The notes under the pieces were generated by a model. That model was not told the DNA's origin. It saw nothing but the letters and a program-made list of their open reading frames with translations, and made no database searches. 60,952 nucleotides of DNA, from the NCBI GenBank assembly GCA_944381215.1, contig CALWKF010000009.1, forward strand, positions 1 to 60,952, written 5' to 3'. This DNA comes from an uncultured Clostridia bacterium. GTDB taxonomy: Bacteria > Bacillota > Clostridia > Christensenellales > UBA1242. Below, piece by piece: positions 40,008-48,666 of the stretch; position 1 is the stretch's first letter, and each line of letters begins with the position of its first letter. Position numbers and translations under genes: made by a program.

Positions 40008-40179
40008 AGGTATCAACTAAAGGCTTGTTTAACCCTAATTAAAACTTAAAGGAGTTTTTAAAAATGACAACGCAAAAAGCTCAATCTAAAATCAAATCAT
40101 CAACCGTTGCAATTACCGTTTTGTCTATTTTGCTAGCAATCGCTGTCGTTTCTACAATCGTATTGGCAGCGTTCACTGC
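40008..40179 (+). repeat. 172-bp inverted repeat, left arm
   Basis: Runs from AGGTATCAACTAAAGG through the ribosome site, the start codon and the whole signal peptide codons of the 40064 gene. It equals the reverse complement of 41615-41786 with one mismatch (GTCGTTTCTAC against GTCGTATCTAC). Confidence 0.93.
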
Positions 40180-40702
40180 TACACAAAAAGCAAGCACAAC
40201 TATTACGTTCGGTGGCGGGTTAACAATGACAATGAATATGTCTGCTAACTCTGACTTCCAAGCAGTTACTGATGACACAAATCAATCTGTAACAATTGAA
40301 ACAACTGGTCCATTCTCTAAAGATGATGTAACAATGCCTGCTCTACAATCTAAAACAAGTGAAGCAGCATATGTTGGTTGGCAAATCGTTTTAGACTCAA
40401 ACAACTCAGGTTGGACATATGATTCAGGCACAAAGACTTTTACTAACACAACTAAACAGTTAAAAGTAGTTATTACTACAGGTGCTGCTGTAACAGTAAG
40501 TGAAAGTGAAGATGGTGTATTCTACTTCACTGATGCTACAACTGCTAACACTTACCAAAACATTTTCGAGTCACTCGTTGTAAGTTCTACTACAGATAAT
40601 GTAAATGATATTGCTGGTGAAAGTGTTCAAATTGCTTTCAACTTCAAGGCTGAAACTGTTGCTGGTGGTGGTGTTCCTGACAATGTACAAACATTTGCTT
40701 AA
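40064..40702 (+). CDS. SipW-substrate protein A (head-on cassette)
   Basis: 212 residues after TTAAAGGAGTTTTTAAAA. The first 38 residues (MTTQKAQSKIKSSTVAITVL to the cleavage region LAAFTA) equal those of protein B at 41023-41730. After the site come conserved TITFGGGLT and then an Asn/Thr/Ser-rich beta-like mature region of about 170 residues, different from that of B. It probably forms or joins extracellular fibres, as TasA-like substrates of SipW do. Of the two cassette genes, only this one now lies behind the possible structured RNA. Confidence 0.75.
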   Translation: MTTQKAQSKIKSSTVAITVLSILLAIAVVSTIVLAAFTATQKASTTITFGGGLTMTMNMSANSDFQAVTDDTNQSVTIETTGPFSKDDVTMPALQSKTSEAAYVGWQIVLDSNNSGWTYDSGTKTFTNTTKQLKVVITTGAAVTVSESEDGVFYFTDATTANTYQNIFESLVVSSTTDNVNDIAGESVQIAFNFKAETVAGGGVPDNVQTFA

Positions 40703-40717
40703 TAATTTGTGAATTAT

Positions 40718-40746
40718 AACAACTCTAGGTTTAACCTAGAGTTGTT
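40718..40746 (+). terminator. Hairpin terminator after protein A gene
   Basis: AACAACTCTAGGTT-T-AACCTAGAGTTGTT, perfect 14-bp arms, followed by ATTAATTAT. The T run is poor, so it may be a structure with another purpose. Up to 40970 the sequence is AT-rich, with no gene. Confidence 0.5.
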
Positions 40747-40977
40747 ATTAATTATGATTAAATCATAAAAGAAGATTTTTGTTAATTAATTCTATATTGT
40801 CAAAAAATAACACATAGTCGCTAAATTTTGTCAGTATCTAATAAATTTTAGTCATTTAATTAATAATAAATAAATAATAATATATTGTAAATTATTATGT
40901 TAATTATTATTTGACTATTTATATTCTAAAATTGAAGTACCCTTGGAAACTTCCAAAGATGTTTTGATTAATAGAAA

Positions 40978-41008
40978 AAGACAACACAATTAAATGTGTT
41001 GCCTTTTT
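40978..41008 (-). terminator. Terminator of protein B gene
   Basis: On the minus strand GGCAACACA/TGTGTTGTC stem followed by TTTTTCT. Confidence 0.65.
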
Positions 41009-41022
41009 TAGCCTAAATTAAA

Positions 41023-41730
41023 TTAAGCAGATTCAACTTCACCAGTTGAAATAGTTGTCCAGTTTGCCTTAGCAACCTCTGCCTCGAGAGCGGCAGTAGC
41101 ATCAGCACCAGCGTAAACTGCTGTAATCTTTAGAGTAAGAGTAGCAGTCTCGCCACCAGTCAAACCACTAATAGCAGCAGTTGAGTAAACTGAGTTAATA
41201 GCCTGTACTAATTCAGCCTCGGTGCTTGCGTTCAAACTGCTGATAACATACCAACCGTCCAAAGCGCCAGAGCCTTCTGTAGCATTGCTGCTAGTGCCAG
41301 CATAGTTAAGAGTAGTTTCAACATCAAGAGCAGTATCTTCGTTTGGTGTTCCACCAACATAAAGGGATGCAGTACCAGTTTTCTCTAGTTTAAATGCAAT
41401 AGCAATAGCAGCTTTAGAAGTGTTTGTAATTTTAAATGAAGCAAATTGAGCACCATTTGTCAAAGCGGTTGTAGCGCCAGTAATGTCAGAACCAACAGTA
41501 CCATCACTGTCAACAGATTTAACCAACCACTTAGCAGAGGCATTCATTGTTTCATTTGATACTTGAATAGTAAGTCCACCACCGAAGGTAATGGTCTGAC
41601 TAGCCTGTCTGTTTGCAGTGAACGCTGCCAATACGATTGTAGATACGACAGCGATTGCTAGCAAAATAGACAAAACGGTAATTGCAACGGTTGATGATTT
41701 GATTTTAGATTGAGCTTTTTGCGTTGTCAT
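41023..41730 (-). CDS. SipW-substrate protein B (head-on cassette)
   Basis: 235 residues, opposite in direction to protein A, with the same ribosome site and signal peptide. The mature part starts TANRQASQTITFGGGLTIQV and contains an Ala/Thr/Glu-rich beta-like domain, with GLTGGETATLTLKITAVYAG near the end, typical of TasA/CalY-like families. It differs from A after the shared first 60 residues. It is likely secreted and processed by the SipW-type peptidase. Its upstream flank lacks the structured RNA. Confidence 0.75.
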   Translation of the reverse strand: MTTQKAQSKIKSSTVAITVLSILLAIAVVSTIVLAAFTANRQASQTITFGGGLTIQVSNETMNASAKWLVKSVDSDGTVGSDITGATTALTNGAQFASFKITNTSKAAIAIAFKLEKTGTASLYVGGTPNEDTALDVETTLNYAGTSSNATEGSGALDGWYVISSLNASTEAELVQAINSVYSTAAISGLTGGETATLTLKITAVYAGADATAALEAEVAKANWTTISTGEVESA

Positions 41731-41786
41731 TTTTAAAAACTCCTTTAAGTTTTAATTAGGGTTAAACAAGCCTTTAGTTGATACCT
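41615..41786 (-). repeat. 172-bp inverted repeat, right arm
   Basis: Reverse complement of 40008-40179 with one mismatch. The arms enclose 1435 bp that contain both mature coding regions in convergent orientation. Confidence 0.93.
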
Positions 41787-41832
41787 AAATAATCAAAATC
41801 ACCCGCAATTTTGCCCTTAAGAGGACATTGGG

Positions 41833-41947
41833 GCTGGCGCGAGAGCATTCTTTTCTAATTAAGGTAATCATTCATGCGCCAGACTTCCCGCAAGCGGGAA
41901 GGCATTCTGAGCCCGCCCCTCGAAGCCTGAGACGAAGAATCTCATCC
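41833..41947 (+). repeat. Composite GC-rich hairpin element plus REP-like repeat
   Basis: Same order of parts as 32719-32833: GGCTGGCGCGAGAGCATTC, a GCGCC arm, CTTCCCGC-AA-GCGGGAAG, then TTCTGAGCCCGCCC..GACGAAGAATCTCATCC. It fills most of the gap between the 41730 and 42086 genes. Confidence 0.75.
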
Positions 41948-42054
41948 CATCCGCTTAATATTCAATAAAATCAAATAATATACTTTTAACAAAAATAAAA
42001 TAATACACTCTTTTAACAATACAATATAATTAAATAATAAAAAAAATTTAATAA

Positions 42055-42085
42055 AAAAAAATTGAGGTTTCCCTCAATTTTTTTA
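42055..42085 (-). terminator. Terminator of the 42086 gene
   Basis: AAAATTGAGG-TTT-CCCTCAATTTT hairpin with A and T runs on the two sides. Confidence 0.65.
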
Positions 42086-42820
42086 TTAACTACCAAATGT
42101 AAAAGTAAATCCTTGGCCCCATTCGTCAGGGTCGGTCGATGCATAAATTGATACATACGCCTTTACATAGTGATTTGCAAAGTAATTTGTTTTCATATCC
42201 GGCCCGCTTACATCAAAAACTTTCAAATTGTCTAGTAAATTTATTGGCGTATTAGCCGCACTGACTTTATTAAATACGATTTGATTATCAGCACTAGTTT
42301 CGCCAGTCCTAAACACTTTATACACAAAGTTTGCCTCAGTACCTTGTAGGCTGTTTATAAATGTGCTTTCGTCATTTAATAGGGTAGTTACTGCAACTAA
42401 ACCGTCATTAGTATTTGTCCCCATTTTAGGTGTAATGGCATCAGTAATTGGTTTTTGGTCACTTGCTCGGTTACCCTCATCGTCTAAAACCTCCGCATCA
42501 GTGGCAATCACCACAAACACACGCAGGTAGCAGTCCGCAGTGCTGGACGATACCGAGATTCCACTTAATTCTAGTCCTGTTACTGCATTTGCAGTAGTTG
42601 TAGAAGTGGTAGATCCGTCGGTGTAGTACTCCCATTTGCCACTGTCGTCGATACCGTTTTCTACGGTTAGGACGATTCCGTCGTGAAATTGTAGGGTAGT
42701 CGTGGCGGTTTTATTCGCCGTAAACGCAGCAAAATAAATTGAGCATGCCATTGTTACTAACAGCAAAACAGTGCTAATCACAGCGAAAGTGATTGATAAC
42801 TTATCTCTAATTTTCAGCAT
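42086..42820 (-). CDS. SipW-substrate-like secreted protein
   Basis: 244 residues with ribosome site AAGGGGTAAAAA. The signal helix (9-32) ends IYFAAFTANKTATTTLQFHDG, which has the AAFTA-N-x-A and T-x-x-F-x-x-G pattern shared with proteins A and B. The mature domain is Asp/Thr/Asn-rich and beta-like. It is the fifth such gene in the locus and is transcribed alone on the minus strand. Confidence 0.75.
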   Translation of the reverse strand: MLKIRDKLSITFAVISTVLLLVTMACSIYFAAFTANKTATTTLQFHDGIVLTVENGIDDSGKWEYYTDGSTTSTTTANAVTGLELSGISVSSSTADCYLRVFVVIATDAEVLDDEGNRASDQKPITDAITPKMGTNTNDGLVAVTTLLNDESTFINSLQGTEANFVYKVFRTGETSADNQIVFNKVSAANTPINLLDNLKVFDVSGPDMKTNYFANHYVKAYVSIYASTDPDEWGQGFTFTFGS

Positions 42821-43015
42821 TTTTTACCCCTTATAAACTTTCTCTTACATAGATTAATTTAATTATACCTTATTTCGCTAAATTTCGCAAACGATTTTAC
42901 GCGCTTGTGTATGTTTTTCATAATATTATTTTTTACATTCCACTAACTAATATACTTTCCCACAGCCCTCTTTTTAGCCCGATTCACGATATTTCTAAAA
43001 ATTGCGCCCATACTC

Positions 43016-43044
43016 TTGATTTTTGGGCGACTTTATGCTAAAAT
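43016..43044 (+). promoter_or_regulatory. Promoter of rpsF-ssb-rpsR
   Basis: TTGATT, 17-bp spacer, TAAAAT. Confidence 0.6.
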
Positions 43045-43069
43045 AGTACAGATTGTTTTCGCAATCCTT

Positions 43070-43095
43070 GTCTATTTTAAAATAGACCGTTTAGT
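43070..43095 (+). promoter_or_regulatory. Hairpin in the rpsF leader, possible S6:S18 site
   Basis: GTCTATTTT/AAAATAGAC pair, with CCG at 43087-43089 at the base of the stem. S6:S18-binding leaders of rpsF operons carry a conserved CCG near such a stem, so autoregulation is plausible; the fit was judged by eye. Confidence 0.4.
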
Positions 43096-43113
43096 CCAAA
43101 AGGAGGTTATGCT

Positions 43114-43395
43114 ATGAATAAGTACGAGCTTTTGTACATTATTTCGTGCGATGCGACCGAGGAGGCACGCGAGGCTATTATCAAGAAGTTTAGCGACATG
43201 GTAACTGCCGACGGCGGAAAGGTCGAGTCTATCGAAAAAATCGGTATGAAGAAGTTTGCTTACCCAATCCAAGACAAGCAGGAAGGCTACTACGTGCTCA
43301 TGAACTTTGAGTCGAACCCAACCTTGCCTCGCGAAATGGAGAAGCAAATGGCACTTACCGAGCACTTTGTACGCAAGATGTTTATTAAGAAGTAA
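43114..43395 (+). CDS. rpsF: 30S ribosomal protein S6
   Basis: 93 residues, full length. It starts MNKYELLYII, the family opening, and contains the GMKKFAYPIQDKQEGYYVLMNF core strands. It binds the central domain of 16S rRNA together with S18. The ribosome site AAAAGGAGG is strong. The order rpsF-ssb-rpsR is standard in Firmicutes. Confidence 0.96.
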   Translation: MNKYELLYIISCDATEEAREAIIKKFSDMVTADGGKVESIEKIGMKKFAYPIQDKQEGYYVLMNFESNPTLPREMEKQMALTEHFVRKMFIKK

Positions 43396-43412
43396 AAGAG
43401 GTAGTTCTTACT

Positions 43413-43844
43413 ATGAACAAAGTTTTTTTAATTGGAAATCTTACTCGCGACCCCGAGATCAGCACCACCAACAGCGGTGTGCAACTCTGCCGTTTTAGCA
43501 TTGCAGTCAACCGCACATACGCTAACGCTGACGGCGTGCGCGAGGCCGATTTCTTCAACATTACCGCATGGCGCAACCTTGCTGAGAGGTGTGGCAAGTA
43601 CCTGCACAAAGGCAACAAGGTCTCCGTCATGGGTAGCATCCAAATTCGCAATTATGAGTCGAACGGCGAGCGTCGTACCAGCGTCGATGTAGTGGCTGAC
43701 GATGTGGAATTCCTAACCCCAAGAACAGGGGAGTCTAGCAGTTCTTACGAGTCTGACACCAGCACCAGCAGTGCACCAAGCACAAGTACCACCACAAAGG
43801 TTACCGAACTCGAGCCCGTTGAAGATTCAGATTTACCATTCTAA
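43413..43844 (+). CDS. ssb: Single-stranded DNA-binding protein
   Basis: 143 residues. The N-terminal OB fold has MNKVFLIGNLTRDPEI, VQLCRFSIAVNR, FFNITAWRNLAERC and YLHKGNKVSVMGSIQ. The linker is Ser/Thr-rich, and the acidic tail ends EPVEDSDLPF, which binds partner proteins in replication and repair. The start is 17 bp after rpsF, with AAAAGAGGTAG upstream. Confidence 0.96.
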   Translation: MNKVFLIGNLTRDPEISTTNSGVQLCRFSIAVNRTYANADGVREADFFNITAWRNLAERCGKYLHKGNKVSVMGSIQIRNYESNGERRTSVDVVADDVEFLTPRTGESSSSYESDTSTSSAPSTSTTTKVTELEPVEDSDLPF

Positions 43845-43862
43845 TTTTAAAAGGAGTTAACT

Positions 43863-44204
43863 ATGGCAACAGAAAACGAAAAGCCAGAAGTAGCACAGGC
43901 TGAAGTTGCTCAAGTCGAAAAGCAACCTCACCACGAGAAGACCGAGCGCAAGCCACGCGAGGGCGAAGAGGGCGCACCACGTCGTCGCCGTCCCGCACAA
44001 AGACGCAAGGTCTGCCAGTTCTGTGCTGACAAGGTCGAGGAAATCGACTACAAGGATGTGGCAAAACTTCGTCGTTACATCACTGAAAAGGGTAAAATTA
44101 TTTCCCGCCGTCAAACTGGCACTTGTGCTAGACACCAGAGAGCACTTTCTACCGCTATCAAGCGCGCTCGTTACATGGGTCTAATTCACTACGTTGGTGA
44201 ATAA
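43863..44204 (+). CDS. rpsR: 30S ribosomal protein S18
   Basis: 113 residues, longer than usual (about 75-90) because of a charged N-terminal extension rich in Glu and Lys to about residue 35. The conserved part holds [12 protein letters not shown] with the Cys pair, [29 protein letters not shown] and [13 protein letters not shown]. It forms the S6:S18 pair in the ribosome platform. The ribosome site is AAAAGGAG. Confidence 0.96.
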   Translation: MATENEKPEVAQAEVAQVEKQPHHEKTERKPREGEEGAPRRRRPAQRRKVCQFCADKVEEIDYKDVAKLRRYITEKGKIISRRQTGTCARHQRALSTAIKRARYMGLIHYVGE

Positions 44205-44257
44205 AAATTTTTAGTTCAATAAGTTAAAAAATTATATTTAACTAAATATTTGTATAA

Positions 44258-44287
44258 AAAATGCAAGATTTCTCTTGCATTTTTTAA
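44258..44287. terminator. Two-way terminator between rpsR and gerAC
   Basis: AATGCAAGA-TTTC-TCTTGCATT with A and T runs on the two sides, serving both convergent units. Confidence 0.8.
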
Positions 44288-44290
44288 TTT

Positions 44291-45523
44291 TTAGAACGCG
44301 CCATAGATATCAGGCTCAACAAAGACTTCGACTTTCTTCATATAGTCTTCGGGATTCTCAAGTGTCTTTAAGTATTTTTGCCACTCGTTATGACATTGAA
44401 TATTAAATGACTTGTAGAAATTGAATATATCAAAGCCATATTCTTGTTGGAGTTTTACTGTATTTTGGATGTCATTTTCTATTTTTGTACGCATTGCGGT
44501 TTTGACTGCTTCACTTAAATATGAAGACATATTTCCAAGACTGCCATTTTCATTTTCTATCATTTCAAGTTTTAGTCCCAGTCCGAGTTTGAGTTTAACA
44601 GTAGGTATATTGTTGACCACTGCAAATTCAAGCCTTACATTTTTCTGTGAAATGGAGTATCCAAGAGTTGCGTTAGTTAGTACCTTGTCGTTAATATTGT
44701 TGAGTTTTACCATGTTTTCAATAATTTTTTGGTCAAACCAGTTAAACTGCTCGCGTTCATCATTATTTAAAACATAAGTTAATTTACCTTTATAAAATAC
44801 AGCCACAGAACCATCGCTTAACACTGAGTCCTCTTGGGTGTTTCCGCCACTGCTACCACCGCCACCGCCACCGCTTTCTCCACCACTTTGCCCGCCACCA
44901 CTACTACTGCCACTTGTTTCTCCCTGACTCTTTGTAGTGATTTGCGCCATGCAACTCGTTTTTTGCGGTGATAGGTAGTCGTGGTAGAAACTCAGCAAGT
45001 TTGCATTCCCCGAAAAAACATAGCGTTCATTATATTTTGCGATAATTTGTAGGTTGTCGACCTCGTTTGTGTTAATATTTGAGGACTTTTCGAGTAGGTC
45101 CTTTGCATCCTTATCCGTGTAAATAAGCAAAGTGTTGTTTGCTATATTGTTCCCGCGCAGAAAGTAATCGAGAACAGTTGCTATATTTTCCTTCTCGCAC
45201 AACTCTTTGCCTAATAATATAAATCCGCAGTGGGCGAGGCGCACCTTTTTGCCGACCTGGTACTCCATTAACTCAATCGCATCCTCGACGGTTTCACCAC
45301 TTTGTGATACAATTGAGAATTTCTGCTGATACTGTCCACCAGCCTCGGGAATGAGAATCTGGGCTGACACCTCGATGCCACTCTCACCACTGTCTATTGC
45401 GAGCCCCGTACAAATCGCGCGAATTGAGCCTTGGCTTGGCGTGTTTATCGCCCCAGGCACCAGGAGGAGAATAAACGCCACCACTGCAAACAGTATAAAC
45501 TTATTGAATAGATTTTTGCTCAT
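44291..45523 (-). CDS. gerAC: Spore germination protein GerAC family
   Basis: 410 residues from the ATG at 45523 with AGGAGGAAAA upstream; the longer frame overlapping gerAB lacks a ribosome site. A hydrophobic N-terminal helix (7-28) is followed by ICTGLAIDSG and, later, the EYQVGKKVRLAHCGFILLG block typical of Ger(x)C proteins. No lipobox Cys is seen where the family normally has one. Residues around 205-235 are a Ser/Gly-rich insert with a long Gly run. GerAC works with GerAA and GerAB in the germinant receptor of the spore inner membrane. Confidence 0.85.
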   Translation of the reverse strand: MSKNLFNKFILFAVVAFILLLVPGAINTPSQGSIRAICTGLAIDSGESGIEVSAQILIPEAGGQYQQKFSIVSQSGETVEDAIELMEYQVGKKVRLAHCGFILLGKELCEKENIATVLDYFLRGNNIANNTLLIYTDKDAKDLLEKSSNINTNEVDNLQIIAKYNERYVFSGNANLLSFYHDYLSPQKTSCMAQITTKSQGETSGSSSGGGQSGGESGGGGGGSSGGNTQEDSVLSDGSVAVFYKGKLTYVLNNDEREQFNWFDQKIIENMVKLNNINDKVLTNATLGYSISQKNVRLEFAVVNNIPTVKLKLGLGLKLEMIENENGSLGNMSSYLSEAVKTAMRTKIENDIQNTVKLQQEYGFDIFNFYKSFNIQCHNEWQKYLKTLENPEDYMKKVEVFVEPDIYGAF

Positions 45524-46880
45524 TTTTCCTCCTTTCCTCATCCACAAGCAAGGCCACAACGCTTTCTTGCCCTCTTGCCGTATTTTGCCTTTTTTCAAGT
45601 TTAGACTCGTTCATTTGTCCTTTCTCATTCACGGTAAAATCATCCTTCTGCCTTTCATCATTCATAGTCAAGGTGTTTGTTGCTTTCAGCCTTTTCTCAT
45701 TTTTGGAAATATCGTCTTTTTGGCTTTTATTTTCCATAGCGAATGCCACGTTGTCTTTCAGCTTCTCCTCATGTATGGGTAAATTTACATCGCTTTTTTC
45801 TTTCAAATCACCATTTTGCCTTTTAATTGCCAGAATTATGATAAAAATCACCATCAGCGCGATTAAGCCAACCGTTGCATACGACAGATACTCCCGCACG
45901 ACTTCGAACATCACGAGTAGGTCGTAGTGCGCAATAGTTGCGATCGAAAATATCAGCAAAAACGCAACCAATATCGGTAAAATTGTTGTTTTTGTCTGCA
46001 TCAAGGCCTTGTTTGCTTGCCCCACACAGTAAATTAGGCAGATTGTCGAGCAAAATAGTTTCGTAATGTCTACGATTGACGTCAGCCATACCAGCCTTTG
46101 TAGTTCTAGTATAAACGGGTCGTACTGCGAAAATTCGCTCAGCGAAAAAATCACATACTGCATCGACTTGCCAAACACGTCGTAGAATACAAAGCAGATT
46201 GCCAAAATAAACAGCATAACACACGCCGACACCAGCATCGTATTTCTAAGTAATTTTGGGCTTGCGTCGACCTTGCCTACAAAAAATAGCAGGCACAGCG
46301 AGTTCCCGAAGTAGAACATACTTGTTAGCGACCCGTTTAGCATAGGTAGTGCCCCTTCCGCAAAGTAGGGGAGATTCTGGTCAAATTGCAGGTAATTGAC
46401 ATTTGAAATTACCGAAATAATCGTGCCGATTAGAATAAACCAAAACATGATTTCGAGCGACCTGCCGAGTGTCCGTGCACCCTTGTAGGCAATGTATCCC
46501 GTTACAAAAAAGGTCGGTATCGCGAACAGCCACGGGCTAAATTCATCATATAGTTGATTTAGGAAAAATGAGTATAATTCCTGGTAACACAGCGTCAGCC
46601 TAAGAATCAAATATACCGCGAGTAAAAAGTAGATTATCACGGCCCCAACCACCGTAAATTTCCGTTTTAGTAGGGTAAACAGGTCAGTATTAGGATTGCG
46701 TATAATCACCAGCGTAATGAGGAACACGAGTAGCAATTCAACTGCAAAATTTATTAAAATACTAAATATTGCATCGCCATTTGCGCCCGCGTAGACTACC
46801 GAAGGCATCGTGACTAACTTGCTAGTCAGCATTACGAACACGGCAATTATAATAAACTGCCTACTGCTGAGTTCTGCCAT
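45501..46880 (-). CDS. gerAB: Spore germination protein GerAB (permease-like)
   Basis: 459 residues. Residues 1-350 have ten hydrophobic segments in the amino-acid permease fold used by GerAB. It begins with the family-type SSRQFIIIAVFVMLTSKL. The last 105 residues are a highly charged Lys/Glu/Asn-rich tail (EKRLKATNTLTMNDERQKDD), absent in standard GerAB and of unknown role. GerAB binds the germinant. The start overlaps the end of gerAA by 20 bp and its end overlaps the start of gerAC, so the operon is translationally coupled. Confidence 0.88.
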   Translation of the reverse strand: MAELSSRQFIIIAVFVMLTSKLVTMPSVVYAGANGDAIFSILINFAVELLLVFLITLVIIRNPNTDLFTLLKRKFTVVGAVIIYFLLAVYLILRLTLCYQELYSFFLNQLYDEFSPWLFAIPTFFVTGYIAYKGARTLGRSLEIMFWFILIGTIISVISNVNYLQFDQNLPYFAEGALPMLNGSLTSMFYFGNSLCLLFFVGKVDASPKLLRNTMLVSACVMLFILAICFVFYDVFGKSMQYVIFSLSEFSQYDPFILELQRLVWLTSIVDITKLFCSTICLIYCVGQANKALMQTKTTILPILVAFLLIFSIATIAHYDLLVMFEVVREYLSYATVGLIALMVIFIIILAIKRQNGDLKEKSDVNLPIHEEKLKDNVAFAMENKSQKDDISKNEKRLKATNTLTMNDERQKDDFTVNEKGQMNESKLEKRQNTARGQESVVALLVDEERRKNEQKSIQ

Positions 46881-48315
46881 CGCTCTGCCTCCTCTTGTTT
46901 ATATTTGGAATGCTTTTCGGCCGATTTTTCATTTCGCGAATTGAGTGCCTGTGGAACCCGTCTTGCAGGTCCGACCTAATATACGGGGCAAAAGGTGCTA
47001 GATACGGCGACCCGAAGCTATCCATATTGACAAGGTACCCGATTAAGAAAATCGCGCCTACAATCAGCCCGAACACGCCCATCAGCCCGCCTAAAATCGT
47101 GAATATAAATCGCAGTAGGGAAATCTGCGCGCTTTGTTCAGGTAGGGTGTAACTCATTACCCCAGTGATTGCAATGATTAGTACCGCAGGAGGGCTCACC
47201 AGTCCCGCCTTTACCGCAGTGTCGCCCAAAATCAACGCCCCCACAACAGACAGCGACAGCCCCATGTACCTAGGCATCCGCAGACTCGCCTCATACAGTA
47301 CCTCAAATAAAAAGATTATAAAAATCATTTCAATCAGCGGGGTTAGTGGTAGCCCTTGAATCGAGTTCGAAATTGTAATCAGCAGTTTTATCGGTATCGC
47401 CTTTATGTGATGAGTCAGCAGTGCCACATATAACCCAGGCAGTAATATTCCAACCAGTGCTGCGAGTAAACGCATAAATCGTAACACTGTCGCGCGACTC
47501 GGGGTGGTGTAGTAGTCGTTGCTCGATTGCAGGTCTTCAAGTAGTAAAAAGGGGACAGTCAACACAATTGGCGAGCCGTCCGTGAGAATTGCTACGCGCC
47601 CTTCGAGTATTTTCGCAGTCGCAATGTCGGGCTTTTCAGTCGAGCCAATTTGCTTAAAAATTGTGTGCTTACCTTTTGTTAAAAACTCGGCTATGTAATG
47701 GGAGTCGACTATGCCGTCAATATTTATCTCACTTAACTTTTCTTTAACTCGCTTGACAATTTTTGGGTCCGCCACATCTTTTAGATAAATTATACGCACC
47801 TGCGAGTTAGTCTCTTTCCCAAGCTTGGTTTTATCGATACATAAATTCGGTGTTTTTAGTCGTTTACGAATTAGTGCCATATTGGTAATAAAATCTTCAA
47901 CAAAACCCTCGCGCGGCCCCTCAATTACAGCACTTGTGGGTGGCTCACTAGGGGTGCGTACATACCATTTTGCACACTCCACAACCAGCACCTTGTCGGT
48001 CCCATTAAACAGCACCGCGCAAAAGCCATTTAATATATTTTCTATCAAGGTTTCTTCGTCCTCGGGCTCGCTAACTTTACTAAATGCAATAAACTCCTCC
48101 TTGGCCTGAGTTACAATATCGCGCTCATCAATCTTGGCAAATTTTTGCAGTGGTCCAATTACGTTTTGCGAAAGCACTAACTGGTCAATCACGTTTTCAA
48201 TCCAAACAATTGCTACCTCGGTCCCGTCCTTTGTTTTAAATTCACGTGTCGCCAGGTCCGAGGTATTGTTAAATACTTTTTTAAAATGTTCTAGCTTTGA
48301 TTTAATATCGTTCAT
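46861..48315 (-). CDS. gerAA: Spore germination protein GerAA
   Basis: 484 residues, full length for the family. The N-terminal hydrophilic part holds DGTEVAIVWIENVIDQ and the EGPREGFVEDFITNMALIR block; the membrane part (about 285-440) has LLPGLYVALLTHH, EVLYEASLRMPR and PEQSAQISLLRF, all typical. GerAA forms the oligomeric ion channel of the germinant receptor. The ribosome site is AAGGTGGT. It is the first of three gerA genes on this strand. Its promoter is probably of forespore (sigma-G) type, but I could not place it. Confidence 0.93.
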   Translation of the reverse strand: MNDIKSKLEHFKKVFNNTSDLATREFKTKDGTEVAIVWIENVIDQLVLSQNVIGPLQKFAKIDERDIVTQAKEEFIAFSKVSEPEDEETLIENILNGFCAVLFNGTDKVLVVECAKWYVRTPSEPPTSAVIEGPREGFVEDFITNMALIRKRLKTPNLCIDKTKLGKETNSQVRIIYLKDVADPKIVKRVKEKLSEINIDGIVDSHYIAEFLTKGKHTIFKQIGSTEKPDIATAKILEGRVAILTDGSPIVLTVPFLLLEDLQSSNDYYTTPSRATVLRFMRLLAALVGILLPGLYVALLTHHIKAIPIKLLITISNSIQGLPLTPLIEMIFIIFLFEVLYEASLRMPRYMGLSLSVVGALILGDTAVKAGLVSPPAVLIIAITGVMSYTLPEQSAQISLLRFIFTILGGLMGVFGLIVGAIFLIGYLVNMDSFGSPYLAPFAPYIRSDLQDGFHRHSIREMKNRPKSIPNINKRRQSDGRTQQ

Positions 48316-48395
48316 ACTTTAACCACCTTTTCCCTTATTTTCTTTTTAATTGTAAAAAATATACATTTTTTCTAAAATTTCGACAGGAAATTTAA

Positions 48396-48440
48396 GTACT
48401 ATGCATGTACTATGCAATATAAAAACTAATGCATAGTACT
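48396..48440. repeat. AGTACTATGCA palindromic repeat, copy 2
   Basis: GTACTATGCA (48407-48416) and TGCATAGTAC (48430-48439) around a 13-nt loop, preceded by AGTACTATGCAT. It resembles 23962-24007, also in the flank (GTGTAAAAA and AAAATACAAGCAAAA follow in both). It lies between the gerAA and alaS starts. Confidence 0.7.
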
Positions 48441-48600
48441 ATTAAATTCGTGTAAAAATACTAAATTTTTAATAAAATTTGAAAAATACAAGCAAAATTG
48501 TTACAAATTTGGTACAATTTCCAAATAAATAAAAACTAAAAAAACTAAATTCAAAAAAATTACTTTTCAATAATTTCCCTCTAAATTTTTCGCCCTTTGA

Positions 48601-48629
48601 TTGACTTATTTGATAAAATCTATTAAACT
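48601..48629 (+). promoter_or_regulatory. Promoter of alaS-like gene
   Basis: TTGACT, 17-bp spacer, TAAACT. Confidence 0.45.
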
Positions 48630-48666
48630 AAATAACTAGTATTTATATTTATAGGAGATTAGCAAA

